Shown: in pieces, positions 7,083 through 15,280 of the stretch | How positions within the stretch are numbered: position 1 is the stretch's first letter | Layout of the letters: every line of letters begins with the position of its first letter | Source: Leptospiraceae bacterium | Lineage (GTDB): Bacteria; Spirochaetota; Leptospiria; Leptospirales; Leptospiraceae | DNA: 15,524 nucleotides | Assembly: GCA_016711485.1 (NCBI GenBank) | Contig: JADJSX010000019.1 | Span: 1 to 15,524, forward strand | Reading direction: 5' to 3' | Position numbers and translations under genes: made by a program | Notes under the pieces: generated by a model | Databases searched by the model: none | Told to the model about the DNA's origin: nothing | What the model saw: only the letters and a program-made list of their open reading frames with translations

Positions 7083-7171
7083 ACCCAACACTATTCTCTT
7101 TTATATGTTGGGTTTGCGAAGTTGCTTGTCAATACTATTCTGTAGCAATTTCCGCAAATCCAACGTTAGGC
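7083..7171 (-). repeat. Compact attC-like hairpin next to the PIN gene
   Basis: Read on the minus strand, just after the PIN stop, the sequence is GCCTAAC (fits RYYYAAC), a five-base spacer GTTGG, then a long stem. GTTGGGTTTGCGAAGTTGC (7107-7125) pairs with GCAATTTCCGCAAATCCAAC (7145-7164) with one bulge and two G-T pairs. ACCCAAC (7083-7089) can alternatively pair with GTTGGGT (7107-7113). GTTAGGC (7165-7171), GTTGGGT, ATCCAAC and ACCCAAC all fit the integron core consensus GTTRRRY/RYYYAAC. The position after the stop codon is where a cassette's attC normally lies. The hairpin is certain; attC identity is inference. Confidence 0.5.
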
Positions 7172-7184
7172 GCATAATACTATT

Positions 7185-7697
7185 TTATATATATTTCTTT
7201 TGAGGAAAATCTAAGTTTGTCTGAATCGGGATTTTAGGTAAGTCTAATATTTTTATTTTTTGTCCTGATGATAACTTTATGAACTCATTTACATTATTTG
7301 TATATAATTCTTTTACATTTTTACAAATTGCAGTTGCGATAATCATAATATCTGCTTTTAATGCTCTTCTACTCTTATTAAATTCTTTTTTATACTCTTC
7401 TTCACCTGTTTTTTCGAGTTTCAAAAAAAGCTCAGAATATTTGACACTAGCATCAGAATCGAAGGGTTCCAATCTAGCAAATGTTTGTATTTCGCTTATG
7501 ATTTTATCATGGTCTTTGAAAGGAACATTTGCCAATAGTTCAGCTAATACAATTGTAGGGATTATAACGGTATGCCCTTTATCTCCAATATCCTGAATAA
7601 ATCTCTCCGCATACTCTACATTTGCTTCCTGCCCTTTCGTTGGTTGCTTTTTTATACCCCAAATGAGTATATTTGTATCAAGACAGATAATTGACAT
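7185..7697 (-). CDS. PIN-domain nuclease, VapC-like
   Basis: A 170-residue protein with the PIN-fold acidic set: D7 in CLDTNILIW, E53 in VLAELLA and D116 in LKADIMIIATA. The position usually filled by a fourth acidic residue reads ELYTNNVNEF, with N in place of D. PIN domains are Mg2+-dependent, mostly RNA-cleaving nucleases and many are VapC toxins. At 170 residues it is longer than a typical VapC (~130-140), through an insert around residues 80-110. The start is 1 base after the stop of the 257-residue gene (AGTTAAAATG), so the two are translationally linked; that partner is far larger than usual VapB antitoxins. It is the last gene of the minus-strand block and is followed by the attC-like hairpin at 7083-7171. 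Confidence 0.88.
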   Translation of the reverse strand: MSIICLDTNILIWGIKKQPTKGQEANVEYAERFIQDIGDKGHTVIIPTIVLAELLANVPFKDHDKIISEIQTFARLEPFDSDASVKYSELFLKLEKTGEEEYKKEFNKSRRALKADIMIIATAICKNVKELYTNNVNEFIKLSSGQKIKILDLPKIPIQTNLDFPQKKYI

Positions 7698-7698
7698 T

Positions 7699-8472
7699 TT
7701 AACTTCTTATCTCTCTTACCCATTTATCTGGATTGTCAATATTATCAAAATAATGTCCAAAATCATTTTTAATATTTTTCATAGCTTCATTGATTGGTTT
7801 CAATTTTCTCGATTCAACTCTCTCGATTTTGAATTCTTTAATAATATGAGTTCTAGGTTCCCAAGAAGCTACACCATGCAATATAACTTCTTTAAAAATA
7901 TTGTCTGCAAAGAAAGGAACTAACTTTTCAGAAATGATGCAACTAAATGATTTTTCTTCATCAATCTCAATCGTTACACTAGGAGTTTTACCGCCTAACC
8001 AAAGAACCTTTCCATATACAGTGGTTACTCCTTCAATGTATTTTAGTCCAGTTAAATTAAGTTTTTCTACACTAGCAATTGTATCTAACGGTTTAGTATC
8101 CTCTTCATTTCTAAAAACATCTATCCAAGAAGTCTTACTCTTTAAAAACTTATTCAGCTCTTCTAATTTCTTTTTTACATCAATGGTAAAACCATCTAAA
8201 TTATTTTCTTTAAATGATTGAGCAACTCGCCTAAAAAATTTCGTTAAAAAATCTTCTTCTATATCCCCATTTAAAGCTACTCCACAACTTCCTGATTTAA
8301 GTGCTTGTAATCTAAGAGTAAATTTTTTGTCTTCTGCTTCAGCGGAATCAGTTGTAATTTGCTCTAATATTCCTAAAATTTTAGTAATTTCTGAAATTGT
8401 TAAAGAAGAAGGCGACATGTTTTCACCATTAAATTTCAGAAATACTGATGATTTTTCCTTTTTCTTTATCAT
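7699..8472 (-). CDS. Conserved-looking 257-aa protein of unknown function, partner of the PIN nuclease
   Basis: I do not recognise a named family. The protein is soluble, charged and mixed alpha/beta: MIKKKEKSSVFLKFNGENMS at the N-terminus, a helix-rich middle (~75-125), and a C-terminal half with beta-type segments (GVTTVYGKVLWLGGKTPSV, VTIEIDEEKSFSCIISEKLV, VILHGVASWEP) suggestive of a small-barrel or OB-like domain. There is no membrane segment. Overlap-close coupling to the PIN gene (1 base between them) indicates a functional pair, so it may control or target the nuclease. Its 5' end is 48 bases from the end of the frameshifted small gene, on the same strand. The gene is well supported; the role is inference. 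Confidence 0.82.
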   Translation of the reverse strand: MIKKKEKSSVFLKFNGENMSPSSLTISEITKILGILEQITTDSAEAEDKKFTLRLQALKSGSCGVALNGDIEEDFLTKFFRRVAQSFKENNLDGFTIDVKKKLEELNKFLKSKTSWIDVFRNEEDTKPLDTIASVEKLNLTGLKYIEGVTTVYGKVLWLGGKTPSVTIEIDEEKSFSCIISEKLVPFFADNIFKEVILHGVASWEPRTHIIKEFKIERVESRKLKPINEAMKNIKNDFGHYFDNIDNPDKWVREIRS

Positions 8473-8520
8473 AGTTTTACTATCGCGGATTATTGGATTT
8501 AATTCAAGTCTTATTTTTGG

Positions 8521-8756
8521 TTAATCCTCTACTTTTGGGTCAGTATTTCTTATAATTTCATTTGCCTTTCGGACAAGGGTATCTACTTTTTCCTCTGTTT
8601 TTATCACTAAAGTAAAATGAGATTTCTGGTGATTTAATACTGCCCCATATTTTCAACGCGAAACACTTGGTCTTTTTCGATTTGATTGGATGATTCAATA
8701 TAGCGCACGATCCAGAATTGCCCGTCATCATATCTTAAACTTAATGCAAGTCGCAT
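8521..8756 (-). pseudogene. Small gene with an apparent frameshift at a GGGG tract
   Basis: The minus strand opens at ATG 8756 within the 3' end of the helicase gene and reads MRLALSLRYDDGQFWIVRYI.. to a stop at 8634. One frame over, AVLNHQKSHFTLVIKTEEKV.. continues to a stop at 8521. Adding one G to the GGGG run near 8641-8647 would join them into a single ~78-residue protein whose second part lacks a good start of its own. Both halves look like real coding sequence, with mixed charged and hydrophobic residues and no early stops, and lie in the operon between the helicase and 257-residue genes. It could be a true frameshift mutation, a sequencing error, or two separate small genes. The family is not recognised. 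Confidence 0.5.
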
Positions 8757-11700
8757 AAATAAACTGCTTTGTCTTTTTAAGCGTCGGTGTGCTAAATCCA
8801 ATCTCGGTAAGGAGTAAGACCAGTTCTTCTTCTCGTTTCTCCCACTTACCAATAGGCTCTGCAATAAAAAGATAACCCATTGTCTTTAAAATCCGAAAGG
8901 CTTCTTGTAGATACTCTTTGTAATTCGCTCCCATTAAAGACAAAGAGAATACTGTAATATCTACAGATTCATTATCTAAAGGTAATGCAGATATATCACA
9001 AGCGGTTACATTATTGTTAATCGCAACATGATCGAAAGACAAAACTTTATTCCATGGAATTTCTTTTCGAAGTAAGTCTTCTCCGCATCCTAGGTCGACA
9101 ACGATCATATCGTTTCGAGTAATCATTTTTCCTATTTCAACGTAAGGAATTTCGCTCCAATCTTTTCTACGTTCTCTATAGAGTGTATGATAATAATACC
9201 AGTCTTCTCGATTCTCTTTAAGCTTTGTATGAGTTGTTTTAGAATTAGAAGTGCTCCAAACTCTATTGAGTTCTGAGAAGTCGCCTAACTTCCTAGAAAG
9301 TTGCTCTACAATTTCAGGACGAAGGGGAAATACTAAATCCTTTCTCTGGATAATAAAGAGTTTCCCCTGACCGATTCGCTCTTTCCATTCGCGCAGTGCC
9401 TCTTGTGATTTTTTAAAGAGTGTATCTAGAGATGGAATTTTTTTAGAAGGAACGACTCCATCAATGGCAGCATCGGCGAGTGTCTTTTTATTTCGAATTA
9501 AATTGATTCGTTGTCTATCCCAGGACCATTCTTTGTCTTCTAATTGAATGTAAACTTGTGGAATTAGAATTTCTACTTCACCAAACTTAGAGCCTTGTCT
9601 GTAGATTCTACCTTTTAATTGCGTATACTCTGAATCAGTCCAAGGAAGAGAAAGGATTATCATACGATTGCATTTTTCTTGGAGTCCATCGACACCTGTT
9701 CCTATTGGTCGAGAGCCAATGAGGATGTCTATTTTTCCAGAGAGGAATTTCTGCTTAGCCGCTTCCCTTTCTTCTAATGGCTCTTCACCTGTATATGTTC
9801 CAAATTTAAACCTGCAGGATTTCACAAATTCCACAATTGGTTCAATCATTCCAGTGGTATCATGAGTATATAAAATTACTCCCGCGCGGAGATAACTACG
9901 AATTGCCTCTAATTTCTTAGGAAGTAAAATTTGTTCTGCTTTAGAATAATTGGCATTGGAAATAGAAAGTAATTCTTCTAGTAGTTCCCTTCCATCCAGT
10001 TTAAGTTTAGGAGTATTTTCCCCTGTAAGTTCTTTGATTTGAATTTCATACTTGGGAATATAACGGAGCCCATTTAGACTCAGATGTTTAAATGCTTCGA
10101 GTGCATTGGCAAGTGTTTTCATCGTGCTAAAGTCTTTGTAGTCTTTACCGGTGACCATTTCCAAAAGAGATTTTGCTTCCGTGAGATTATTGATTACAGG
10201 AGTTGCACTCATTCCAAGAACATAGAGATTTTTATTTGTAGAGGCTCTACCGATTATCCGCTTGATAGTTCCCCGACGAATGCTTTCTTGTTTTTCGGTT
10301 CGCTGTTTTGCGTTGTGAATTTCATCAATGGCGATAAAGTCGATTTGATTGTTATCAGTCAAATCTTGAAAGAGTCCTTCTGAATATTCCTGTTGGAATT
10401 TATCATAATTTAGAATCAAATAATTTAGATTCTTACGATTGAATGTTTGCCCGTGTTTATAATGAGTAAATACCTTACTATCAGGATAAGCCTGTAAGAT
10501 ATTTTTACCCAATTGCTCGATGGTAGAATTGAGTCCAATGAGAAGAGTAAGCCTTGCATCCACACTTCGACTACTCAATATAAACGAAAGAGTTTTCCCT
10601 GCACCCGTTCCCGACCAATTCCCGTATCTCTGGTGCTTTAAGAGTCTAAACACTGTTAGCTTCTGCATGAGATTTGGCGTATAGGGAAACTCATAACCCA
10701 CAGGAGGCTTATACTTTAAGACTTCGTTGTATTCATCAAAGAAGTATTTCTGTAGCAAAGTAAAATTAGCCCCACCAGTTTCCGCCTTAAACTGTTTAAC
10801 GGAAAATTCCTCATTCAAAACCTGGTTCCAAATCTTTCTCAGTTTATACTGAATTAAAAATTCAATCACCTCCGCATCACAAGAAGAAACCAAATCATGG
10901 TCTAATACGTGTAAGTCTTCGTTCGTATTCGAAAGTGAAATTAACTTCTTTTGTTGCTTTTCTGTTTCCGCAGATTCATTCCTTTCTTCGCCATCACTTA
11001 TTTCTATGTCTTCTGTATCTACTTCATCTTGGTTCCAGTTTTCTTCTTGTGCTTCCTGATTCGATGAAAGCTCTTCGAACTCTGCACTTTCTACTTCCGC
11101 TTCTAATCTTTCTTTGAGTGCCTTTAGCGTATTCTCCTTGTTATCCTCATCTGCAAACACCAAGTCTCTGAATGTCTCCGGTAGCTTGCCCTGGTTGATT
11201 ATCATTTGTAATTCGACCGCATCCATATTCAATAAGTCTTGGTTTTCTATGGAGTGTAGGAATTCTAGGATTTTTGGTTTTGTCCAGCCAGTATTACAAG
11301 TTGGACAACCAGCACCTTGTTTATGATTTGATGGGGCTTGTTGAAAAACTCCGTGAATAGAACAATAAATCGCTATTGGAGTTGAGTTATTTATGTAAAC
11401 TACCTTTGAATAATCATATCGTTTTCCGTGGACTTGTAAAAATTGTTGAATAACTTCTTCTTTATTTAATTTCATCGTACCCGCGCATCGAGGACATCCT
11501 CGACCTTCTTTATGACTTCCAGGGCTTTGTTGAAATTCTCCATGAATAGAACAAGTAATTTTAATTTTAGTATCTATATTTTTATATTCAACTTTAGAAT
11601 AGTCATATCTATCTTGGTGCACCTTTTTGAATTCTTCGATAATTTCTTTAGTCGTTAACGGATGAGATCCACCACACTTAGGACAACCGTGATTACCGTC

Positions 11701-12984
11701 CTTATGACCAGAAGGTGTCTGTAAAAACTCTCCATGCTCTTTACATATAATAATTACCTTAGTATTATTATTTTTATAATCAACTTTTGCATAATCGTAT
11801 TTATCCCCATGAACTTTTCTAAATTCATTTATTATTTCCTCATTCATGAATCGAACATTACCATAGCATTTGGGACAGGAATTACCTTGTTTATGCTTAC
11901 TAGGAGTCTGCTTGAATTCACCATGTTCTTTGCAATTTATAATTACTGGGGTCTTTGCATTTATGTATTTAATTTTTGAATAATCATATTTATCCCCATG
12001 AACTTTTTTAAATTGTTCAATAATTTCAATAGTTGTCAATTGAAAAGTCCCACTGCACTTAGGGCAGCCTGTTCCACTTTTATGCAAATAAGGTAATTGC
12101 TGAAATTCTCCATGTTCTAGACATATTATTGAAATATGAGTTCTCGCATTTAAATATACTGCCTTAGAATAATCATACTTATCCCCATGCACTTTTTTGA
12201 ATTCACCTATCATTTCATTTTTAGTCAGTCCTCTCCCAGAACATTTCGGACAACCTCCTCCATTTTTATGACTGTTCGGATTTTGTTGAAATTCCCCATG
12301 CTCTTTACAAATAATAGTGACGTTCGTATTATTATTTATATACGTTACTTTAGAATAATCGTAATCATTTGCATGCACATTTTTAAATTCTTTTATAACT
12401 TCTTTTGTAGTTAGTTTCATCCTACCGGAACATTTCGGACAGCCTTTGCCTCGTTTATGATTGTCTGGACTTTGTAAAAACTCTCCATGTTCGGGACAAA
12501 TGATGATTACTTTTGATTTTGCGTTAATATACTTTACTTTGGAATAATCATACTTATCCCCGTGAATAACTTTAAAACTGATTATCATTTGCTCCTTCGT
12601 AAGACCTTTTCCGGAACACTTAGGACAGCCAGATCCTTGTTTGTGACTGCTTGGTATTTGTCGATATTCTCCATGCAAGGGGCAAATAATAGTTACTTTC
12701 TTGTTGGCATTTTTATATTCTACTTTAGAGTAGTTATACTTATTTCCATGAACTGATTTGAATTCTTTGATAATCTCTTGAGTTGTAATCTGAAATGAAC
12801 CTCCGCAGCGCGGACAACCTCTTCCAATTTTGTGACCATAGGGACTCTGTTGAAAAACTCCATGCTTGGGGCAAATAATAGTCACTTTAGAGTTTGTGCC
12901 AGTATATTCCACCTTCGAATAATCATACTTATCCCCGTGAACTTTTTTAAATTCTTTGATTACGTCTTGTGTGGTTAGTTTCAT
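8728..12984 (-). CDS. Nine-zinc-repeat SF2 (SNF2-like) helicase fused to Rrp8-like methyltransferase
   Basis: A 1418-residue protein in three parts. (1) Residues ~3-567 are nine repeats of ~63 residues, each reading like IKEFKKVHGDKYDYSKVEY...IICPKHG...QSP..HK.G.GCPRC; the C-x2-H ... C-x2-C set implies one zinc site per repeat. Single copies resemble the DUF723-type domain of phage endonuclease-like proteins, suggesting nucleic-acid binding. (2) An acidic linker (~610-700) precedes a helicase: Walker A GTGAGKT (~797), DEIH (~886), SATP (~926), IGTGVDG and QLKGRIYRQGS (~1126). (3) Residues ~1285-1418 are a class I SAM methyltransferase with VVDLGCGEDLL (~1295) and ACDISALPLDNESVDITVFS followed by LSLMGANYKEYL, close to Rrp8, which makes m1A in rRNA. 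It starts 9 bases after the preceding stop without a strong ribosome site, so coupling is likely. Domain calls are confident; the target is unknown. Confidence 0.95.
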   Translation of the reverse strand: MKLTTQDVIKEFKKVHGDKYDYSKVEYTGTNSKVTIICPKHGVFQQSPYGHKIGRGCPRCGGSFQITTQEIIKEFKSVHGNKYNYSKVEYKNANKKVTIICPLHGEYRQIPSSHKQGSGCPKCSGKGLTKEQMIISFKVIHGDKYDYSKVKYINAKSKVIIICPEHGEFLQSPDNHKRGKGCPKCSGRMKLTTKEVIKEFKNVHANDYDYSKVTYINNNTNVTIICKEHGEFQQNPNSHKNGGGCPKCSGRGLTKNEMIGEFKKVHGDKYDYSKAVYLNARTHISIICLEHGEFQQLPYLHKSGTGCPKCSGTFQLTTIEIIEQFKKVHGDKYDYSKIKYINAKTPVIINCKEHGEFKQTPSKHKQGNSCPKCYGNVRFMNEEIINEFRKVHGDKYDYAKVDYKNNNTKVIIICKEHGEFLQTPSGHKDGNHGCPKCGGSHPLTTKEIIEEFKKVHQDRYDYSKVEYKNIDTKIKITCSIHGEFQQSPGSHKEGRGCPRCAGTMKLNKEEVIQQFLQVHGKRYDYSKVVYINNSTPIAIYCSIHGVFQQAPSNHKQGAGCPTCNTGWTKPKILEFLHSIENQDLLNMDAVELQMIINQGKLPETFRDLVFADEDNKENTLKALKERLEAEVESAEFEELSSNQEAQEENWNQDEVDTEDIEISDGEERNESAETEKQQKKLISLSNTNEDLHVLDHDLVSSCDAEVIEFLIQYKLRKIWNQVLNEEFSVKQFKAETGGANFTLLQKYFFDEYNEVLKYKPPVGYEFPYTPNLMQKLTVFRLLKHQRYGNWSGTGAGKTLSFILSSRSVDARLTLLIGLNSTIEQLGKNILQAYPDSKVFTHYKHGQTFNRKNLNYLILNYDKFQQEYSEGLFQDLTDNNQIDFIAIDEIHNAKQRTEKQESIRRGTIKRIIGRASTNKNLYVLGMSATPVINNLTEAKSLLEMVTGKDYKDFSTMKTLANALEAFKHLSLNGLRYIPKYEIQIKELTGENTPKLKLDGRELLEELLSISNANYSKAEQILLPKKLEAIRSYLRAGVILYTHDTTGMIEPIVEFVKSCRFKFGTYTGEEPLEEREAAKQKFLSGKIDILIGSRPIGTGVDGLQEKCNRMIILSLPWTDSEYTQLKGRIYRQGSKFGEVEILIPQVYIQLEDKEWSWDRQRINLIRNKKTLADAAIDGVVPSKKIPSLDTLFKKSQEALREWKERIGQGKLFIIQRKDLVFPLRPEIVEQLSRKLGDFSELNRVWSTSNSKTTHTKLKENREDWYYYHTLYRERRKDWSEIPYVEIGKMITRNDMIVVDLGCGEDLLRKEIPWNKVLSFDHVAINNNVTACDISALPLDNESVDITVFSLSLMGANYKEYLQEAFRILKTMGYLFIAEPIGKWEKREEELVLLLTEIGFSTPTLKKTKQFIYATCIKFKI
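11284..12978 (-). repeat. Nine tandem ~189-bp coding repeats
   Basis: This is the DNA encoding the nine zinc repeats. The repeats differ at the DNA level, but the frame-preserving unit (HGDKYDYSK, then C-x2-HGEF-x-Q, HK-x-G-x-GCPKC) is held throughout. All nine retain the four Cys/His positions, so purifying selection rather than recent tandem slippage explains them. Confidence 0.9.
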
Positions 12985-13268
12985 TTCGTTAGGTTACTTT
13001 ATATGGCTAGGTGGATTGAACTTTATAGAAATAGTATTATAATCGATACTAACAATATCTTCTTTTCGTAATATTTCAAATAACTTTCGTTTTGTGAAGT
13101 CATCAATATCTTCATTTAGATCAAAACTATTTTTAAACTCCTTGTTTTTAAAATAGTTCGCGAATACTAGTTGTTTTTCATCTGTATTTAGTCTTTGGCT
13201 TAATTCTATTTGTGGACTTACCCCCTTTTTTAGTAACGACAAAAAATGGAGAAAAAGGAGTCTAGATT

Positions 13269-13526
13269 ATGATTACACGCAAACGATATGGGATAGATTT
13301 TCAAAAGAAGATGGCTGTAGAAAGCACGGGTCAAAGTTCATTGTCTGAGGTAAGCAAAAGAGAGAGGATTTCTGTCCAAACACTTTCGAAGTGGAGGGAT
13401 AAATATGGATTTGCGATGGATTTCAGAGAAAATGAAACGGATTCAAATGAAGTAAGAGAGTTGAAAAGATTGGTCAATGAGTATGAATCAGCGTTAGGCG
13501 AAATGGCATTACAGAATCACGTTTAA
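13269..13526 (+). CDS. IS3-family transposase OrfA
   Basis: An 85-residue protein: a basic N-terminus MITRKRYGIDFQKKMA, a helix-turn-helix region (SLSEVSKRERISVQTLSKWRDKYG) and a C-terminal leucine-zipper-like helix (EVRELKRLVNEYESALGEMAL). OrfA binds the IS ends and, by frameshifting, normally makes the OrfAB transposase. GGAG precedes the ATG (AAAAAGGAGTCTAGATTATG). The end overlaps an A7 run (TTTAAAAAAATG), a plausible -1 slippage site, but the downstream orfB is dead, so OrfA alone cannot transpose this copy. Confidence 0.88.
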   Translation: MITRKRYGIDFQKKMAVESTGQSSLSEVSKRERISVQTLSKWRDKYGFAMDFRENETDSNEVRELKRLVNEYESALGEMALQNHV

Positions 13527-13527
13527 A

Positions 13528-14386
13528 AAAATGCAAGAATTTGGCTTAGCACGAGAGAGAAGAAAGAATTCGTCAGGGGTTATCTCGCCAATGCGCTGGG
13601 ATTAAAAGGAGTTGCAAAATAATGAACATTAGCCCCAATACACTATACTACAAGCCTGTAGATTGAAGTCGAAAGATGCGCCTGTATTAAGACTGATTCA
13701 ATTGTTTTTAGAAAAATTACCAGCCTCCGGCGTTCCATCGGTTACATCATTTGAAGAAAGTTATGGTCATTAACAAGAAGCGAATCGAAAGGATAATGAA
13801 AGATAATGGTCTGATTAATACGAAAAACGTCCTAAAAAGGCTAAAACGACTGATTCTGGGCATAAATTCCATAAGTATACAAATCTAACCAAAGGAATAA
13901 AGACAACAAATTTGAACCAGATAATTGTTGGTGATGTAACAGCCTATGACGTAAAAGGGGTTAATCATTATTTGGCGTTACTTGATGGATTTACATACTA
14001 GAGAAAATTGTCGGTGCGGCAATCTCGGATAAAAACGATACTAACCTTGTTTAGGAGCTTTGGATGAAGCTAAAAAGAAGAGAAAGACATTGAAGGGATG
14101 CATTCCTGATGCAGATGTAAGGTATTGCTCTGATAGATACGTTGAGCGGCTAATGAATTACGGAATGCAGATTTCTATGTGGGGTACGTACGAAAATGCT
14201 CATGCTGAATTTTGAACAAACTATAAAGCTGGTGAAATAAATATTTCCGACTATGATAGCAAAGGAAGAATCCGGAGCCTCTATCTTTGGTTATGTAAAC
14301 AAGTAGCACTGAAACCTCACTCTGCGCATAACGGTATGTCACCCGCTGAGTTCGCTGCATTTATTTCAAAGAATAAAAAAAAGTAA
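13528..14386 (+). pseudogene. IS3-family transposase OrfB, multiple frameshifts and stops
   Basis: Recognisable OrfB pieces appear in shifting frames: FVRGYLANALGLKG, SPNTLYYKP (the usual 'YYYKP'), INKKRIERIMKDNGLIN (the HTH_21 'KRv.RlM...gL'), VGDVTAYDVKGVNHYLALLDG (first catalytic D of the DDE fold), YCSDRYVERLMNYGMQISM (second D), GTYENAHAEF (E) and KPHSAHNGMSPAEF (the C-terminal 'RPHSAL.g.sP..F'). In-frame stops follow LDGFTY and NAHAEF and several frame changes are needed, so no functional transposase is made. The decay indicates an old insertion. Confidence 0.88.
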
Positions 14387-14524
14387 ATTGAAAATGTTTT
14401 TAGGATAAAATTAAGAAAATTCCTTTACTAAAAAAAGGGGTAGGTTCATTGTCTCATATAATAGTCATCTAGGAATTGAATTGGTAGTTCAAGAACTGGA
14501 CATTCGACATGAACTCTTGGTGAC

Positions 14525-15097
14525 TCAGCAAAATTTTTTCAGAACAAACTTTATGCTTTCATCCTTATAGACTTTTTCATATCTTTCTCGTTTTATTAAT
14601 TCCATGAAGAAAATATTAACTTCTTTTAATTTTATAGCATTGATTGGCGAAATTTTTTTACTACTAAAATATCTGAAATTCGGAAAGTCTATGTTAGCTA
14701 TAGCTTTCATTGTTTCTAAAATTTCTTTTTCTCCTAGCTCAGAATATTCTTTTTCATATTTAAGTGAAAATTCATTTAGAAGTTTTTTCAAGCTATGACC
14801 ATAATTTTCTACATCAGAAATAGCTTTAGTGTCGGACTCTAAAAATATAAGATACTTTATTCCTTTTTCTAGAAAAGCAAAACTAGTTTGGATGAAATGA
14901 AATAAATCAGGAAAACCAACTCTATCTCTTATTGTATCAACTAAAATATCATTTTTAAAAATTGGAAAATCAATTGAATCAAATACCTTATGTGTTTCTG
15001 TTTCATGAAAATGTTTTTTTAGAAAAAGAAAATCGTAAATAGCCGGTACATAAAATTCATCTGCTTGTTTTAATCGTTCAATAGTATTTGTTGACAT
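14525..15097 (-). CDS. HEPN-like all-alpha protein, tentative
   Basis: A 190-residue protein, largely helical. The middle segment FLEKGIKYLIFLESDTKAISDVENYGHSLKKLLNEF (given in parts: FLEKGIKYLIFLE, then YGHSLKKLLNEF) has the look of HEPN-type proteins ('E..lK.l......GH.L..L'). However, the catalytic R-x4-6-H RNase motif is not evident, so it may be a non-catalytic or divergent member. The start is supported by AAAGGA eight bases upstream. It is the first gene of the minus-strand block, about 180 bases from the 136-bp tail repeat. Its stop overlaps the frame of the interrupted small gene by 14 bases at an A6 run. The family assignment is inference from one motif; the gene is well supported. 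Confidence 0.8.
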   Translation of the reverse strand: MSTNTIERLKQADEFYVPAIYDFLFLKKHFHETETHKVFDSIDFPIFKNDILVDTIRDRVGFPDLFHFIQTSFAFLEKGIKYLIFLESDTKAISDVENYGHSLKKLLNEFSLKYEKEYSELGEKEILETMKAIANIDFPNFRYFSSKKISPINAIKLKEVNIFFMELIKRERYEKVYKDESIKFVLKKFC

Positions 15098-15280
15098 GAC
15101 ACAATTCCTTTACTTTTCCTTTGACTAGACTTAAAGCTTACTTGTATTTCATTTTCATTCTAGCTATATACTCCACCTACTCAATATTCTTACTCAATTC
15201 CAAATCCCGCAATAAAAAATCCGTTTGTAAATGGTTTTTGTTTAGTAAAAACAAACATTTGAATTATTTTTGTTATCCAC
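15098..15280 (-). promoter_or_regulatory. Probable promoter region of the minus-strand operon
   Basis: About 180 bp of AT-rich non-coding DNA upstream of the first operon gene. It contains a hairpin-capable segment (AAATG..GTTT/AAAC..CATTT, ~15228-15252) and several TATAAT-like sequences on the minus strand. No single promoter can be singled out; the assignment rests on position. Confidence 0.35.

Larger units (their letters stand above)
13213..14448 (+). mobile_element. Degenerate IS3-family insertion sequence
   Basis: 1236 bp bounded by imperfect 26-bp terminal inverted repeats beginning TG (13213-13238 TGGACTTACCCCCTTTTTTA..; right end 14423-14448, the reverse complement starting TGAACCTACCCCTTTTTTTA). 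About 22 of 26 positions match. A 3-bp direct repeat TTG lies on both sides (13210-13212 and 14449-14451), the target duplication expected for IS3. The interior holds an intact orfA and a ruined orfB. It is inserted against the direction of the host operon and splits a small gene. Confidence 0.92.
12994..14538 (-). pseudogene. Small gene interrupted by the IS3-family element
   Basis: Removing the insertion (13213-14448) and one TTG target copy joins 14538-14449 to 13209-12994 in one uninterrupted 101-codon frame ending ...IDYNTISIKFNPPSHIK. The IS supplies a chance ATG, giving an 82-residue frame (MSLLKKGVSP..) whose first residues are IS-derived. The only native ATG is at 14457 (MRQIELSQ..), just three codons from the insertion. 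The frame also overlaps the 3' end of the HEPN-like gene by 14 bases at a run of six A, so the two could once have been one longer gene split by a frameshift. The C-terminal part is charged and helical (DDFTKRKLFEILRKEDIV), perhaps winged-helix-like; the family is not recognised. It directly precedes the helicase gene. Confidence 0.6.

Noticed and set aside
7279..8524. Several plus-strand frames (105, 106, 86 and 65 codons)
   Set aside because: All are antisense shadows of the PIN and 257-residue genes, rich in Ser/Phe/Leu as expected from the reverse strand.
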